A stretch of DNA of 64,000 nt. Origin: Rachicladosporium sp. CCFEE 5018 (Eukaryota > Ascomycota > Dothideomycetes > Cladosporiales > Cladosporiaceae). This document shows positions 1 to 10,697 of this stretch, piece after piece. The notes below the pieces were generated by a model. That model ran no database searches. It saw only the letters and a list, made by a program, of their open reading frames with translations, and had not been told where the DNA came from. The number at the start of each line of letters is the position of its first letter. Position 1 is the first letter of the stretch. The stretch lies in contig KZ111158.1 in NCBI GenBank assembly GCA_002077045.2, positions 257,029 through 321,028 of the forward strand, written 5' to 3'. The translations under genes were made by a program, and so were the position numbers.

Positions 1-1608
1 TCAAGCGTCAAACGCATGACTGTTGTGTACGAGAATGCTCAAGGCAACCTCACTTGCTTCACCAAAGGCGCTGTCGAGGTGCTCATTCCGCTGTTGAAGT
101 CGTCTAGTGCTCAGAATACTAGAACGATTGCTGCACAGGCCGACGCTATGGCCTCACAAGGTCTTCGCGTGCTATGTCTGGCACGACGTGATTTGACAGC
201 CTCGTTCAAGTCTGATGTCAAAGACCGGATATTCGCCGAACAAGATCTCACATTTGTCGGTCTCGTCGGTATCTACGATCCACCACGTCTCGAGTCTGCC
301 GGCGCCATCAAGGAATGTCAAGCGGCTGGCATCACTGTCCACATGCTTACCGGTGATCATCTCAAGACTGCAACCACCATAGCAAAAGAGATTGGTATTC
401 TTGGGAGGCATGTGCCAAAGTCGCATCTGGCCTCCGCAGTCATGACGGCCACAGAATTCGACAAGCTCACAGATGCTGAGCTTGATAGACTGGAAATTTT
501 ACCACTTGTCGTCGCTAGATGTAGCCCTACTACCAAGGTCAGGATGCTGGAGACACTGCATCGCCGTGGCAAGTATTGTGTCATGACTGGCGATGGCGTG
601 AACGACTCTCCTGCGCTCAAAGGCGCAGATGTTGGTGTGGCAATGGGACTGAATGGGAGTGATGTCTCGAAAGAAGCTGCAGATATGGTGTTGACGGACG
701 ATAACTTCTCTTCGATCGTCTCGGCCATTCGTGAAGGCCGCAGGCTTTTCGACAACATCCAGAAGGTATGCGTTGTAGCCGCCTGCCAGTCACCCGCACA
801 TTACTGACGTTTGTTACAGTTTCTGCTTCATCTCCTCATCTCTAACATAGCCCAAGTCGTCCTCCTTCTCATTGGTCTCGCCTTCAAAGACCGCAATGGC
901 ACTTCCGCGTTCCCGCTGTCGCCACTCGAGATCCTCTTTGCCAACCTCATCACATCCTCCTTCCTGGCAATTGGTCTCGGCCTTGAAGAAGCTAGCTCGG
1001 ATGTCATGATCCGACCACCCCACTCTCTTCGTGCTGGTGTCTTCACGAAGGAGCTGATCATCGATAAATTCATCTACGGAACCTTCATGGGCACGCTCTG
1101 TCTAGTCAGTTTCGTCGTCGTCGCGTACGGCGTCGGTGATGGAGATCTAGGAGCAGACTGCAACCACTCCTACAATTCGACCTGCGATCTGCCTTTCCGT
1201 GCTAGAGGAACGGCGTACTGTATCCTCACCGTGCTTCTCTCGGTCATGGCTTGGGAAGCAAAGCACCTGAACCGCAGTCTGTTCAACATGTACCCTGAAG
1301 GAGACTCTGGCACGTTCTCGATCTTCCGAACGCTGCTCAAGAACCGCTTCCTACTCTGGGCTGTCCTGGTTGGTCTAGTCACGCCATTTCTGAGTATCTA
1401 CATCCCGGTCATCAATACGGTCGTCTTCCGACACAAGGCGCTGACCTGGGAGTGGGGCCTTGTGTTCGGGAGCATCTTCTTGTTCGTGGCTTGGGTTGAG
1501 AGCTGGAAGGCTATCAAGCGTGCTAGGAGCAAGAGAAAGGAGAGGAGGAATGTCGACCCTGACAAGGGGATCGCATTGACGGCTGTGTCGACTCTCGAGA
1601 GCGCATGA
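1..1608 (+). CDS. ENA: ENA-type P-type sodium ATPase, C-terminal part (copy B)
   Basis: Plasma-membrane P-type ATPase of the fungal ENA (type IID) family, which exports Na+ (and K+ or Li+) using ATP. The window opens inside the large cytoplasmic loop; frame 1 is coding from base 1. Visible are the hinge motif GDGVNDSPALKGAD and the family sequence DMVLTDDNFSSIV. A 54-base intron (766-819, GTATGC..TACAG, branch-like TACTGAC) follows DNIQK. After it come the C-terminal membrane segments, starting FLLHLLISNIAQ. The protein ends VSTLESA. It aligns throughout with the full-length copy at 16506-19915, including intron position and length. The 5' part, with the phosphorylation site, lies before the window. 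Likely the homeologue of the other ENA gene rather than a tandem duplicate. Confidence 0.93.
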
Positions 1609-1870
1609 GTCGAGTAAGGGTAGAGGTGAATTTGGGTAGGAACATGGAGAGAGCAGCGCATTCAACATGCGTGTGCTGAGACTGCGCTTGCCATGGGACG
1701 ATATGGTAAAGCCGAGGACTGCCAAGTTTGTATCAACTGCAGATGGAACACACTCGTTTACGGACGCTCGAATTTTCTGCCCGAATGCTTGCATGCGTGA
1801 CCTTTTGTTCTTCACATAGCAAAGATCTCACGACTGCGCTCCGTTGCTTGAGTACTAGCAGTATTGACAA

Positions 1871-2959
1871 CTACTGCACTCTAGGCAAATATCCTCTTTT
1901 GGCAGCCCAACACAGTTCCTGCACATCGCGACGAGGCTCATAGTCCCCATCGGCACGACGACTGACCACATCGGCTTGAGCTTTCTCCAGGCTAGCCATG
2001 ACATGATTCTCCTGCCAGTCAGCACCTAGCCACATGTCATCCTCATAGTGACACCAGTTCCGCCTCGTCACGCCCTCCTGGACGAGGTGATACTCGTAGT
2101 CCACGCATTCCGAACGCCTCAGTTCTACGGAAGCACCGAGACTGCCCAGATCGATCATCCATTGAGCGTGCGGAGCCTTGCCGTCCACTAATGAGGTGTA
2201 CCTCTCGTAGCAGTACTCGCACTCCGGATCGGCGTCGCCGCGCCAAAGGTCTTCGTCTGGCTCAGCCTCCCAGCAGTTCTCGCACTGCTCCCTGTCCGGA
2301 TCTCGTTCGAACTCTAGTACAGGGGCCCATCTGTAGACGTGAATTGCCAGTCGTCTCATTGACGCTAGGAGTTCTTCATCATAGTCTATAAGCTTCGGTA
2401 GCCACGTCGTGAGCGTCCTAGAATAGTGTCTAAGCTCGTCCTGCTCAGCCCAGGATCTCAACTGTATGGCCAGGATAGTGAAGGTGCAGCAGGTGTAGAA
2501 GAGTGGGCGGACCATCTCGTATGTGCTTTTCGATGCGAAGGCTAGGGGAGGGATTCTTGGTCTGACGGGCAGGGGTCCAAGTGAAGAAAGGTACAGTGCA
2601 AAGATCCGGAGTTGTAGCTTCCGGGGAAGATCTGTGAATCGGAGGAAGGACGCATCGTCGTCGGCGTCTTCCAGTATTGCCACAGCTTGCTCGGAGTCAA
2701 GATATCCGGGGAAGCCGTTCAGGAGACCACGACTGAACACAAAGCCATGCAGTTCGAAGACCGAGCAATCCTCATAGCTGATCAGACCTCGCTCGCGGCG
2801 TATAGCAAGCTTGACCAGCCGAGTTCGTCTAGCTGAAGGGTGGTGAAAGTAGTTATGTCGTGTGAGAAAAGCGGAAACAAGCGATGCGGTGACGAGGTGA
2901 TCGAACGTCGAGTGGTCGAGTCGCCAGTATTCGCTCGGTGCTTCGGGTTGAGACATCAT
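1871..2959 (-). CDS. SAP-like/F-box-like protein 1 (copy B, intact)
   Basis: Intact 362-residue ORF starting MMSQPEAP. Function unknown. About residues 55-110 resemble a SAP-type helix-turn-helix (GLISYEDCSVFELHGFVFSR, then a Leu-rich helix and EDADDD). A short F-box-like stretch follows (RFTDLPRKLQLRIFALYLSS). The C-terminal half is rich in acidic, Trp and Cys residues (CENCW, CEYCYE) and ends in a conserved block (HYEDDMWLGADWQENHVMASLE). It is the first of three minus-strand genes with the same N-terminal order, so an old tandem family. The A counterpart at 20203-21186 has a stop codon, so this is the only whole copy in the window. The SAP and F-box names rest on pattern resemblance only. 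Confidence 0.7.
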   Translation of the reverse strand: MMSQPEAPSEYWRLDHSTFDHLVTASLVSAFLTRHNYFHHPSARRTRLVKLAIRRERGLISYEDCSVFELHGFVFSRGLLNGFPGYLDSEQAVAILEDADDDASFLRFTDLPRKLQLRIFALYLSSLGPLPVRPRIPPLAFASKSTYEMVRPLFYTCCTFTILAIQLRSWAEQDELRHYSRTLTTWLPKLIDYDEELLASMRRLAIHVYRWAPVLEFERDPDREQCENCWEAEPDEDLWRGDADPECEYCYERYTSLVDGKAPHAQWMIDLGSLGASVELRRSECVDYEYHLVQEGVTRRNWCHYEDDMWLGADWQENHVMASLEKAQADVVSRRADGDYEPRRDVQELCWAAKRGYLPRVQ

Positions 2960-3461
2960 ACCGCATGAGACGTAGCTATGAGTCGTTGTTTGCGAGAAGC
3001 AGCGTCTTTACTCCTATATCTTGCCGATGGACCGGTGAGAACCGGAATGGAATGCATCCCTGTCCACACGGGTGCAGGCATGTCAGTATCAGGGTCGTAG
3101 TACAGCATTGCACACAACCACTAGAATTTGCAGCTATGTGATTGAAGCACTGCATGAGGTGAGCCCGTTACTTATCGAAAGTCCATGCATGCATGTAGCT
3201 CTTGGATTGCCTGCCCCGACACTCCGTACGCGCCTGAATTCCCCAAGACTAATCCTCTGTCTCCATCATGGAGATCGATTGGTTGCAATAGCATCCTTTC
3301 AATCCCAAGTCAAATCAGATGATGCATCCATCGAAACCCGACCGATGTTCGCTATAGCGAAATTTAGCGACCTGAGTCCGCATCATTGTCAGGCATGGCT
3401 GCCCACATCTCGACTAACAGAGCTATGTAGTCTAGTCCCTAGGCCATCTTGCTTTTGACGT
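2960..3461. other. Spacer between SAP/F-box-like genes 1 and 2 (copy B)
   Basis: Upstream region of gene 1 and downstream of pseudogene 2. The open frame at 3072-3458 (+) has no homology that I recognise and is not preserved in the A copy. No other signal seen. Confidence 0.4.
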
Positions 3462-4421
3462 TCACCGGGCGAGCTTTGGCGGAAGTGAAGAGCGCCTTCT
3501 CGAAAGGTGGTCCTTGATTGGCCTATACTCAAACATGTTGGAGCGCTCCAACATCAAAGTAGCCAAACGATCCAGGCGGTATTGCACGAAATCGACAAGT
3601 GCCTCGAACTCGCTCTCGACAAATAGACCCTGGACGCCAGTATCCACCACACGCACAGGCTACGATGCTGTAGTGAAGTCGACATCGAAGCTGATCGTAG
3701 CGCTCGGCGCGATGTACCGCGAGAAGTCTCCGGACAGATCGAACAGATTCCTGTACACATGCAAGCTGACTTTTAAGTGCTTGACAAGTGACAACGCCTC
3801 GGGAAAAGCTTTCGGCGCATTGGGCCGTCAGTGACGGATAGCGCTGGACCCGAATCCGAAGGGGCCACGTCCTGCGGCCGTACTCATGACGATCGGGAAT
3901 CTCGTGTGCGTGAAGAAAGTGGACCGAGCCTCAGCGTAGACCTGATGTGAGACCAGCAGACGCGGCGGTGGCTGCGGTCCACCGAGAACATAGGGAAGGT
4001 CGAGTGATGCGAAGTAGTGCTGATAGACTTGCATCCTGATCTCGGGAGGCAGCTCTGTGAAGCGAGGAAAGGTTCTCTGCTCGTCCGATTCCTCGAGCAA
4101 TGTTTCGAGACCGGCGCGACGCTTGCTGGCCGTACCAGTAGTGAGTGCAGTAAGGCCGCGGGAGTCAGCGAACACCTGCAGATCGTCGCTGGAGAACTTC
4201 TGGTAAGATGGAAGACCACGCTGACAGCGCGTCGTGAGTTCGAATAGCCTCTTCTTCTGCAGGCCTTTCTTGTGATAAAATCCATGCTTGTCCAGATAGT
4301 CTGCATAGTCTTTGGCGGTGAATCTGTCCCTGCAAATCCCAATTCCAGCCTTCCAGTAGCTGTCGCACTCATCCTCGTCGTACGTTCCGTGCTTGCCGTT
4401 GCGTGTCTTGATCTGGAACAT
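3462..4421 (-). pseudogene. SAP-like/F-box-like protein 2, broken by two stops (copy B)
   Basis: The open part (3828-4421, 197 residues, start MFQIKTRNGK) has the family architecture: KDYADYLDKHGFYHKKGLQ, then the SAP-like part with TTRCQRGLPSYQKFSSDDLQ, then the F-box-like RFTELPPEIRMQVYQHY. The frame hits TGA at 3828-3830, continues in the same frame with sequence that aligns to the A copy (HLKVSLHVYRNLF and ISFDVDF), hits a TAG near 3660, and stays open to about 3462. Two in-frame nonsense codons with homology continuing past both point to a decaying gene, not a short one. The A counterpart is 21916-22896. Confidence 0.7.
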
Positions 4422-4949
4422 GATGGCTTACTGGACAGATGGCACTATGGTGCCGGGTTGTAATGAATGAAAGGTATTATCAAGCCAGGTCTCGGGAATT
4501 GGTTGATAAGATGGATACAAGAGGACGGACGAGATCTCCCTACAAGCGGTGTACACTATAGTGTAACATGCTAATTCAGCTAGCTGAGTGAGGATACCGA
4601 GAGCGAAGTGAGACATTCGCCGAACGATCGTTGGTCCCAATGTATCCTAGCTGTAGTGTCGAGTGAGCTCCGCATCACTGCCATTTCATTTCATTCAAGG
4701 CAAGTTCTTCAGCAACGTTGGCGCAGTTCGCAATCGTTTCACTTCTGTACATATTGGCTGTAATTATTCGCCAGGACATCTAGGTAACACAAGAGACCCG
4801 TGGTCAGTATATCGCTGACCTAGTAGAGAGGGCGCAAGTAAGCAAGTTGAACACCATGACGCGGGCCACAGAGAGCAGGGCCTGTGTAAAGCAGATTTTG
4901 TGACATTGATGGGTTGAGCTTATCGCCATGCCCCTCCCATCCCCATACC
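4422..4949. other. Spacer between SAP/F-box-like genes 2 and 3 (copy B)
   Basis: Upstream of pseudogene 2 and downstream of gene 3. No credible ORF. A 14-base palindrome (TACACTATAGTGTA) lies near 4552. The part just after gene 3's stop (4830-4949) still aligns with the coding 3' extension of the A copy. Confidence 0.4.
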
Positions 4950-5933
4950 TCACCTCCCACGTGTCCGACGCCACTGAGGAAGAAACCCCAGCCACGGGAA
5001 CCGCTTGTCGAGCACAACTTCCTGCAGCGCTAGACGCATCGTATCGATATCGCCATTCTCCAGCTTCTGCGGACCTACACGTTGCGAAACAAGCTTCGCC
5101 CACTGCCCCAGACTCGCTGCAAAGTCTCCGTCAAGCTCATCGATTTGATCGCGCGTAGTCCTGTTCCGATCCGTCGACTCCACACGCGGTGGCAGAGTCG
5201 ACTGAGCTTCGCCATCCAAGTCGTCAAGTGCGACTCGCCATATCCCAAGCGAAGTAGGTGTGTCCCCTGCTTGACGCAGCCGAGGAAGTAGGTTCACCTC
5301 GAAGCGGGTCATGTAGTTGAAGCAGCCGGGAGGGAGATGGTCGAAGATTGACCCATCGACGCTGACTCCGTATGTCTCACTAGCTCGGCCGCGGAATCTG
5401 TGACCTTCGACGTGGAAGACAATGGTGAAGCCACACGTAGCGAAGATGACGTTTAGCGTCTCGTCGCGAAGTTGCCGTGAGGCGAGACACAGCGGGGGTT
5501 GGACGAAGCGCTTCGGCATCGTGGGTAGCGAGTCGAGATAGGCTATGTATATGTAGTTCCTCAGCTCCGGCGGTAGGTCCATCAAACGAAAAGACCTCCC
5601 ATCGTCGGCTCGCTCCAGCATAACCACGAGCTCTGCTTTCTTCGTCTTCTCCAGCGAGCGCTGGGGCGCGTTGAGTAATTCCATGACGCCGCGAGCAGAG
5701 ACGAAATTACGGAGTTCTGCAACACCATACTTCTCGTACGACAGCAGCCCTGACTGATAACGCACTACCAGCTGAAACGCACGAATCCACGAGGGTCGCG
5801 TAGGATGATAGTAACCAACTTCATCGAGGTATTGCAAGATTTTGTCCAAGGAGTAGACGCTGCGTCCTGGCTCGAAGCCGAGCTTGTAAACGTTATCGAT
5901 GTCATGTCGTGAGCGACTGGCGAGCTGTACCAT
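4950..5933 (-). CDS. SAP-like/F-box-like protein 3 (copy B, full length)
   Basis: 327-residue ORF starting MVQLASRSRHDIDNVYK. The family order is clear: an N-terminal helix pair (SVYSLDKILQYLDEVGYY), the SAP-like block (GLLSYEKYGVAELRNFVSARG, then KTKKAELVVMLERADD), and the F-box-like block (RLMDLPPELRNYIYIAYLDSLP). An unassigned C-terminal half ends PQWRRTRGR. No introns. Compared with the A copy (23062-24135), B keeps about 69 residues after PPGCFN that A has lost, and ends at a TGA that A reads through. Cellular role unknown; an adaptor in ubiquitin ligation or a nuclear role would be guesses from the motif resemblance. Confidence 0.75.
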   Translation of the reverse strand: MVQLASRSRHDIDNVYKLGFEPGRSVYSLDKILQYLDEVGYYHPTRPSWIRAFQLVVRYQSGLLSYEKYGVAELRNFVSARGVMELLNAPQRSLEKTKKAELVVMLERADDGRSFRLMDLPPELRNYIYIAYLDSLPTMPKRFVQPPLCLASRQLRDETLNVIFATCGFTIVFHVEGHRFRGRASETYGVSVDGSIFDHLPPGCFNYMTRFEVNLLPRLRQAGDTPTSLGIWRVALDDLDGEAQSTLPPRVESTDRNRTTRDQIDELDGDFAASLGQWAKLVSQRVGPQKLENGDIDTMRLALQEVVLDKRFPWLGFLPQWRRTRGR

Positions 5934-6115
5934 GGCGATGACCGGGCTGGGTTGGCTGTGTTATGTGTGTGTAGGTGAAAAAGGAGTATGAATGTGGATG
6001 TAAGGTAGAGGAAGAAAGTTATGGGCAATGTCACACTTCACTCCCAGAATAAGGTTTAGGCAGCCGTCGATCCTGCCCGTTTGGGCAACCAACATCGGCC
6101 GGCCAGAGGATCCAC

Positions 6116-6561
6116 TCAGTTGTTCTCGACAGCTTCGGTGTCGACATCTTCGATGCTGTGATGTATGTCAGTGGCATGATAATTGCATAGATGATGAAGG
6201 ACTTACCGCCACATGTACCACATAAACAAGCTCCTATAAGGTCTAAACCGCTCAGCAGTCTCGATCATCTCTTTCTCGGAAAGGTACTTCCACTTCCCAC
6301 CGCCCTTCGCCTTCAGCTTCTTGACGTCCTTGCCGATGTAGGCGGCCATACCTCTCTGCACGCCTAGATCGCCTGTGGAGAAGACATCCATGCGCTTCAA
6401 CGCGAAGCACATGAACATCTCCACACTCCAAGCGCCAAGTCCACGTACCGCAATGAGTGAAGAGAAGACGTCTTCATCTGATGCATCGAGGAGAAAGCGA
6501 GCAGTGAGCTCGTTGGTGGCGAACTTCTGAGCCAGGCCCTGAATGTACTCTGCCTTCCGCT
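6116..6561 (-). CDS. MAG1: 3-methyladenine DNA glycosylase, C-terminal part cut by gap (copy B)
   Basis: Base-excision repair glycosylase of the HhH-GPD family. Visible are the helix-hairpin-helix (AVRGLGAWSVEMFMCFALKR) and the catalytic-Asp region (FSTGDLGVQRGMAAYIGKD), then the family ending FRPYRSLFMWYMWR. A short last exon follows an intron of about 50 bases (donor GTAAGT at 6201-6206) and ends ...AVENN at the stop 6116-6118. The gene is cut at 6561 by the N run. Its N-terminal part is on contig 3 at 36409-36960, so this is one gene split between contigs, with 223 bases missing as judged from copy A. Confidence 0.9.
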
Positions 6562-6661
6562 NNNNNNNNNNNNNNNNNNNNNNNNNNNNNNNNNNNNNNN
6601 NNNNNNNNNNNNNNNNNNNNNNNNNNNNNNNNNNNNNNNNNNNNNNNNNNNNNNNNNNNNN
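6562..6661. other. Assembly gap 1 (100 N)
   Basis: Exactly 100 N, the usual placeholder for a gap of unknown size. The left edge is inside the glycosylase gene and the right edge inside an unrelated MHYT-domain gene. The homologous A sequence shows the glycosylase gene continuing here, so the two flanks are not true neighbours. Confidence 0.98.
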
Positions 6662-8595
6662 GGGTCTTATGTGCTGCATTCCTCGCTGGTGGTGTGTCAG
6701 CCATGCACTTCACGGCTTCTGTCGGCTGCACATACAGATTCAAGATGTACGCCGTCGATGGAAAGCAGCGAGACGTCCAAGTCCTGATCGCAGGTATTTT
6801 GTGCGCAACGGCGGCCATCACGTTTCTCGCATATCTCTTCGCAACACGCTCGAAAGCACATCATGCCAAAAAACGCGCCCAGAAAGTTGTCCTCGCAAGT
6901 GCCGTCTTCGATGCTGATGGACGAATACTTGTCAACACCGATGGCACGCTGCCTACGAGGGAGATCACGGACAAGTACAACTCGATCAGCTTCACGGACG
7001 ACTTCAATGCCAGCCATCCGGTTCTGCATTGGCTCTTTCGAGTGTCTTACAATTGGAATGGAGTCAGCGACTTGGTCCCTCGTATGCAAACTCACCTGCT
7101 CGCACGCCGTGCACCTGCCGAAGATGAGTCGCACCCGAGTAGCTCGTCCTCGAGTACTGTATACGACCCTTCGACTTACAGTGACCACTCGGTCGTGTTC
7201 AGAGAGAGATTCTGCGTTGCCGCATCGAACTTGGCTGCTAGCATGCACGCCTCACTGGAGAACGTCGGAGTACTGTACGACAGAATCATCGAGACAGGCA
7301 CGCTTTCTGACGATGTTGCCACACGGCGCATCACTCGGACAGCGAACAAGTCTACTAACGAGCTCGAACTGGGTGTAAGAAAGGTCATCATGGGCAAAGG
7401 CCAAGTACTCTTCCTTGTTAGGGAGGTCAATCTCGAGGGTACGGACAGGCTTCTGAACTCAGGTTACAGATTCGCACACGTCGCCAACGTCGGGCGGGCG
7501 ATAGCAGAGTCGCTTCAGATCCCGGTGACGGTACTGGAATCGCACTGCGCGTCACTGCGGAGCTACGTCTCTAACACGGAGAAGCTTGACAAGCCTGGCA
7601 CGTGGCTGAGCCTATTTGCGCCGATAGCCAAAGCACATGGCCATGGGTTTGACATTGCCGTCAACCGACACCACCAGAATCAGCTGCCAGACGCTCAATT
7701 GCTAGCCATGCCGCCACAGCCTTGGCAGCACGACATGCTGCTCACCCTGGACGGTCTGAAACCGCAAGCGTGCCTGCGTATGCTGGAGAAGCGTCTACAG
7801 GCCAATGAAGATCATACTCCTCAGTATCTAAGGGAGCGCAGATTCGCATCCACTGTCATCAGCACCATCCAGGCCCTTGGCGCGAGCGTACCCGCCGAAT
7901 GGTTCCACCAGTCAACATTTGTCGCCAAACAACTCCAAGCGCACTACTCGCACATAGCCACTGGTCATGCTGTCCCCACCATCCTCTACGCTTTCGCTGT
8001 TATGGGTGACATGCACATCGCAATAGATGCCTACAGCGACATCGCGCGTGTACCGCTCTCCTTCTTCAATATGCGGCAGCGCTGCTACAGTGGCTCGCCC
8101 GATCATCAAGTCCTGGCACAGGACATTCATACCGAGTTCGGCCCGCTACTTGGCCGTAAGATAGTTAATGCGACGCCGTCGACGAGGGCTGGACGTCTAA
8201 AGATTTCCAGTGTGACGAAGCAATTTCACAAGCAGACAACGACCGAGCGTCAGGCCAGCTTTGGCGACACGGACACTTCGTCCGAGAACAATCTGGTCAT
8301 GCAGGCTGAGCCCACGGGTAAGGCATCGTTCTCGCCACACGACAGCGAGATGGCGGATCCGTCACTGACTCGCGACAATATCTGGGGTGGGATACTGGTG
8401 AATAGCGAGACGACAGTCAAAACAGACAGCCGAAACTCTTTCACCATGCACCCTGGTGGCGGACAAGGTATCACGACGCAGAGTGGGCTTGGCCCGCAGG
8501 TGAATGTGGGTAAAGCTAGTCAGGAAGAGACCTTCGTCGACGAGCTTTTCGCCACCACCAGAGCGAACTTCTCGCCGCAGAGGCAGGGGTACTAG
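6662..8595 (+). CDS. MHYT-domain membrane signalling protein, 5' end cut by gap
   Basis: Open from the gap (frame from 6664) to TAG at 8593-8595. It starts inside a membrane helix (VLCAAFLAGGVSAMHFTASV), where the AMHFT segment is the MHYT-type motif, a proposed metal-binding sensor for small gases known from bacteria and fungi. One more helix (VLIAGILCATAAITFLAYLF) is followed by a long cytoplasmic tail with the conserved stretch KRAQKVVLASAVFDADGRIL. The tail ends in a low-complexity Ser/Thr/Gly region. Other membrane segments would lie in the missing 5' part. Ligand and partners cannot be read from the sequence. No second copy is in the window; it would be expected on contig 1 upstream of the window. 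Confidence 0.82.
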
Positions 8596-9020
8596 GTGTC
8601 CGGGAAGCCTCCGGTGAGGCCGCTTCTGCAGATTCTTGGATCGAAGAGGAAGAACAGTGACATGGATGGACTACAGGAAACGCCTTGAGGGCTCTAATGA
8701 TCGATTGGTCAGTATTGCGGATGGAGGAAAACAGGACCTGGGAAAAGTGGGGAGGCTTTTTGGATCATCCAAACAGCGATCAAAGCGGATCGACAACGGT
8801 TGGACAGCACGGCGTCGCGGGATTTGCAAAAGTGAACGATCTGATTTGTATGCACCTTCGATACCCTAGATACATGACTATGTACAGTAGCCCTTTCCGA
8901 AATGCTTTCGCCCGAACGCTCTTTTCCAGGTCGTAACGTAACCCGCGGGCTCAAGAAACCATTGATCATAACGTCATTCCCGTCTTTTCCCATCATCCAT
9001 TTTCCCATCATCCAAGGTGA
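8596..9020. other. Spacer between convergent MHYT and esterase genes
   Basis: 3' regions of two convergent genes. No conserved ORF, RNA gene or repeat recognised. Confidence 0.5.
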
Positions 9021-10697
9021 CTATTGCTTCAAAGCCAGCCCGATCCCGCTCAGATACTTGCATCGGCCTTGCTGTCCTTGGTCAACAGTCTCCATGCCGG
9101 TGGCTCCAGTCTCAAACTTCAGCCTGCGGTACTCATTGCCCTGCTGCCACTTCTCCCACTGCGGCGTGCCCGACGCCCGATAGGTGTTCGGATCACTTGT
9201 GCGCACGAAGCTGGTCCAGTAGCCTTGCACTACCCTCACGATGGATTGTTGACACCGCCAGCCTGGTACGATGCTGGTGCACCGCCGTTGGTGTTTTCAG
9301 GTCCCCAGATGGCGTTGACTTCAATAGTGTGCGAGACTCCAGTCCCAGCTGCAGCGGCGGGAGGATCAATGACGTTCCAATGGTAGTTCCAGCCAGGGAT
9401 ATTGTACTTCGCGTAAATCTCAGAGATGTAGATGCCAGGGCAGATGTACCTGATCTCGCCGTAAGCATCGGAGACTTGTCGCCAGAAGCGGCCTGAGTCG
9501 GGGAATGTCGGCGTGTTGTCAACGGGAAACAAGTAATTGACGATGTCTAGCTGATCTTTGGTGAAGTCTGGGAATTGATCTTTGATGAATCGGGAGGACG
9601 CTTCGTAGGAGGACGTGTTGCGAGGAGTGAATATTGTGCCCTCATTGGTATCATCGCCGTAGATGGCAGGGAGGCGCACGAAGTTGCCGTTTGCATAGGC
9701 CTGTGAGACTCTGTCAGCAGGAGTTATTGCATAGTAGAGGCAATGAACGCTTACGTACCGAATAGGTGTACTCCTTGATGAAGTCGTAGTCTAGCGTGGG
9801 GCCGTACATATAGAGCGGTGGGTCAGCAGCACCAGGGAAGGGAACATTGAAGTTCACCGCTTGGAGTGCAGAGGCACTGAGCCCTCGCAGACATGCCAGA
9901 GTGTCGCCAGAGCTCGCACATCCGGCGCGTTGCGTGAGATTGTTGTACATGAATTGACTCTCAGGGACGCTTCTGATTGCAGCAAAGGACTGCGACTCAG
10001 CGGCACTGTTGCGGAAGAGTCCATCATCTCGTCCACCGTAGGCAGTAAGCTGCAAGTTGACACTCGCCGCACCAGCCGAATCACCAGCTAGAGTCACTTT
10101 GCGAGGATCGCCGCCGAATTGCCGGATGTAGCGTTGCACCCACTGCAAGGCTTTTCGCTGATCCTTGAGTCTATTGTTGATGCTGCCACCCTTAGAGACT
10201 TCAGAGCTAGCTAGAAAGCCGTAGACACCGACGCGGTAAATGAAGTTGACAACGATGATATTGCTATCGCTCGCCAGTACAAGGCCAGATCCATTGTAGT
10301 TCGCATTGCTGTTCGTGTTAAAACCCCCACCCTGGATGAAGAAGTACACCGGAAGATTCGACCAGCGATTAGCATTGCTTGGGGCGTAGATATCCAGGAA
10401 CAGGCAATCCTCGTTGCTTGTGGCTGATGGCTGGGGTGAAACGGCACCGTTTGAGGCGGTGCCGAGACAAGTCGGGCCGTGAGCGTTGGCTTCGACGAAG
10501 TCCTGACCACGTGGGACGTCCTGAGGAGCAGCAAAGCGTAGGTTACCGACTGGGGAAGCAGCATATCGAAGACCGAGCCATTGTGATACACCGTTCGACA
10601 GAGCAGTGCCTCGATAGGTGGCGTAAGGCAGATGAACAACGGTTTGAACTGCGAGAGTGACTTTTGCCAAGGCCGTCAAGGATAGAAGGACTCTCAT
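9021..10697 (-). pseudogene. Secreted carboxylesterase/lipase (type B), frameshifted near the 3' end
   Basis: Alpha/beta-hydrolase of the type-B carboxylesterase/lipase family; it would hydrolyse ester bonds outside the cell. The first ATG with a signal peptide is at 10697 (MRVLLSLTALAKVTLA). Exon 1 is 9759-10697, with the N-terminal family motif NEDCLFLDIY, oxyanion region IQGGGFN and nucleophile elbow GDSAGAAS. An intron (9701-9758) follows, then exon 2 from 9700 with the Glu region GDDTNEGTIF and catalytic-His region SHTIEVNAIWG. The frame then stops at 9236-9238 (NNPS). The family C-terminus (VVQGYWTSFVRTSDPNTYR ... IGLALKQ) lies in another frame at 9021-9239. A one-base shift near 9240 explains this; it is either a real lesion or a sequence error. 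All catalytic residues lie before it. Confidence 0.82.

Larger units (their letters stand above)
1..6561. repeat. Homologous block 1: matches 18298-24763
   Basis: Contig 1 aligns co-linearly and in the same orientation with contig 2 from inside ENA to inside the glycosylase. Identity is near 98% in the first 360 bases, much lower over the SAP/F-box-like trio, and complete over the last 170 or so bases before the gap. Confidence 0.93.
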
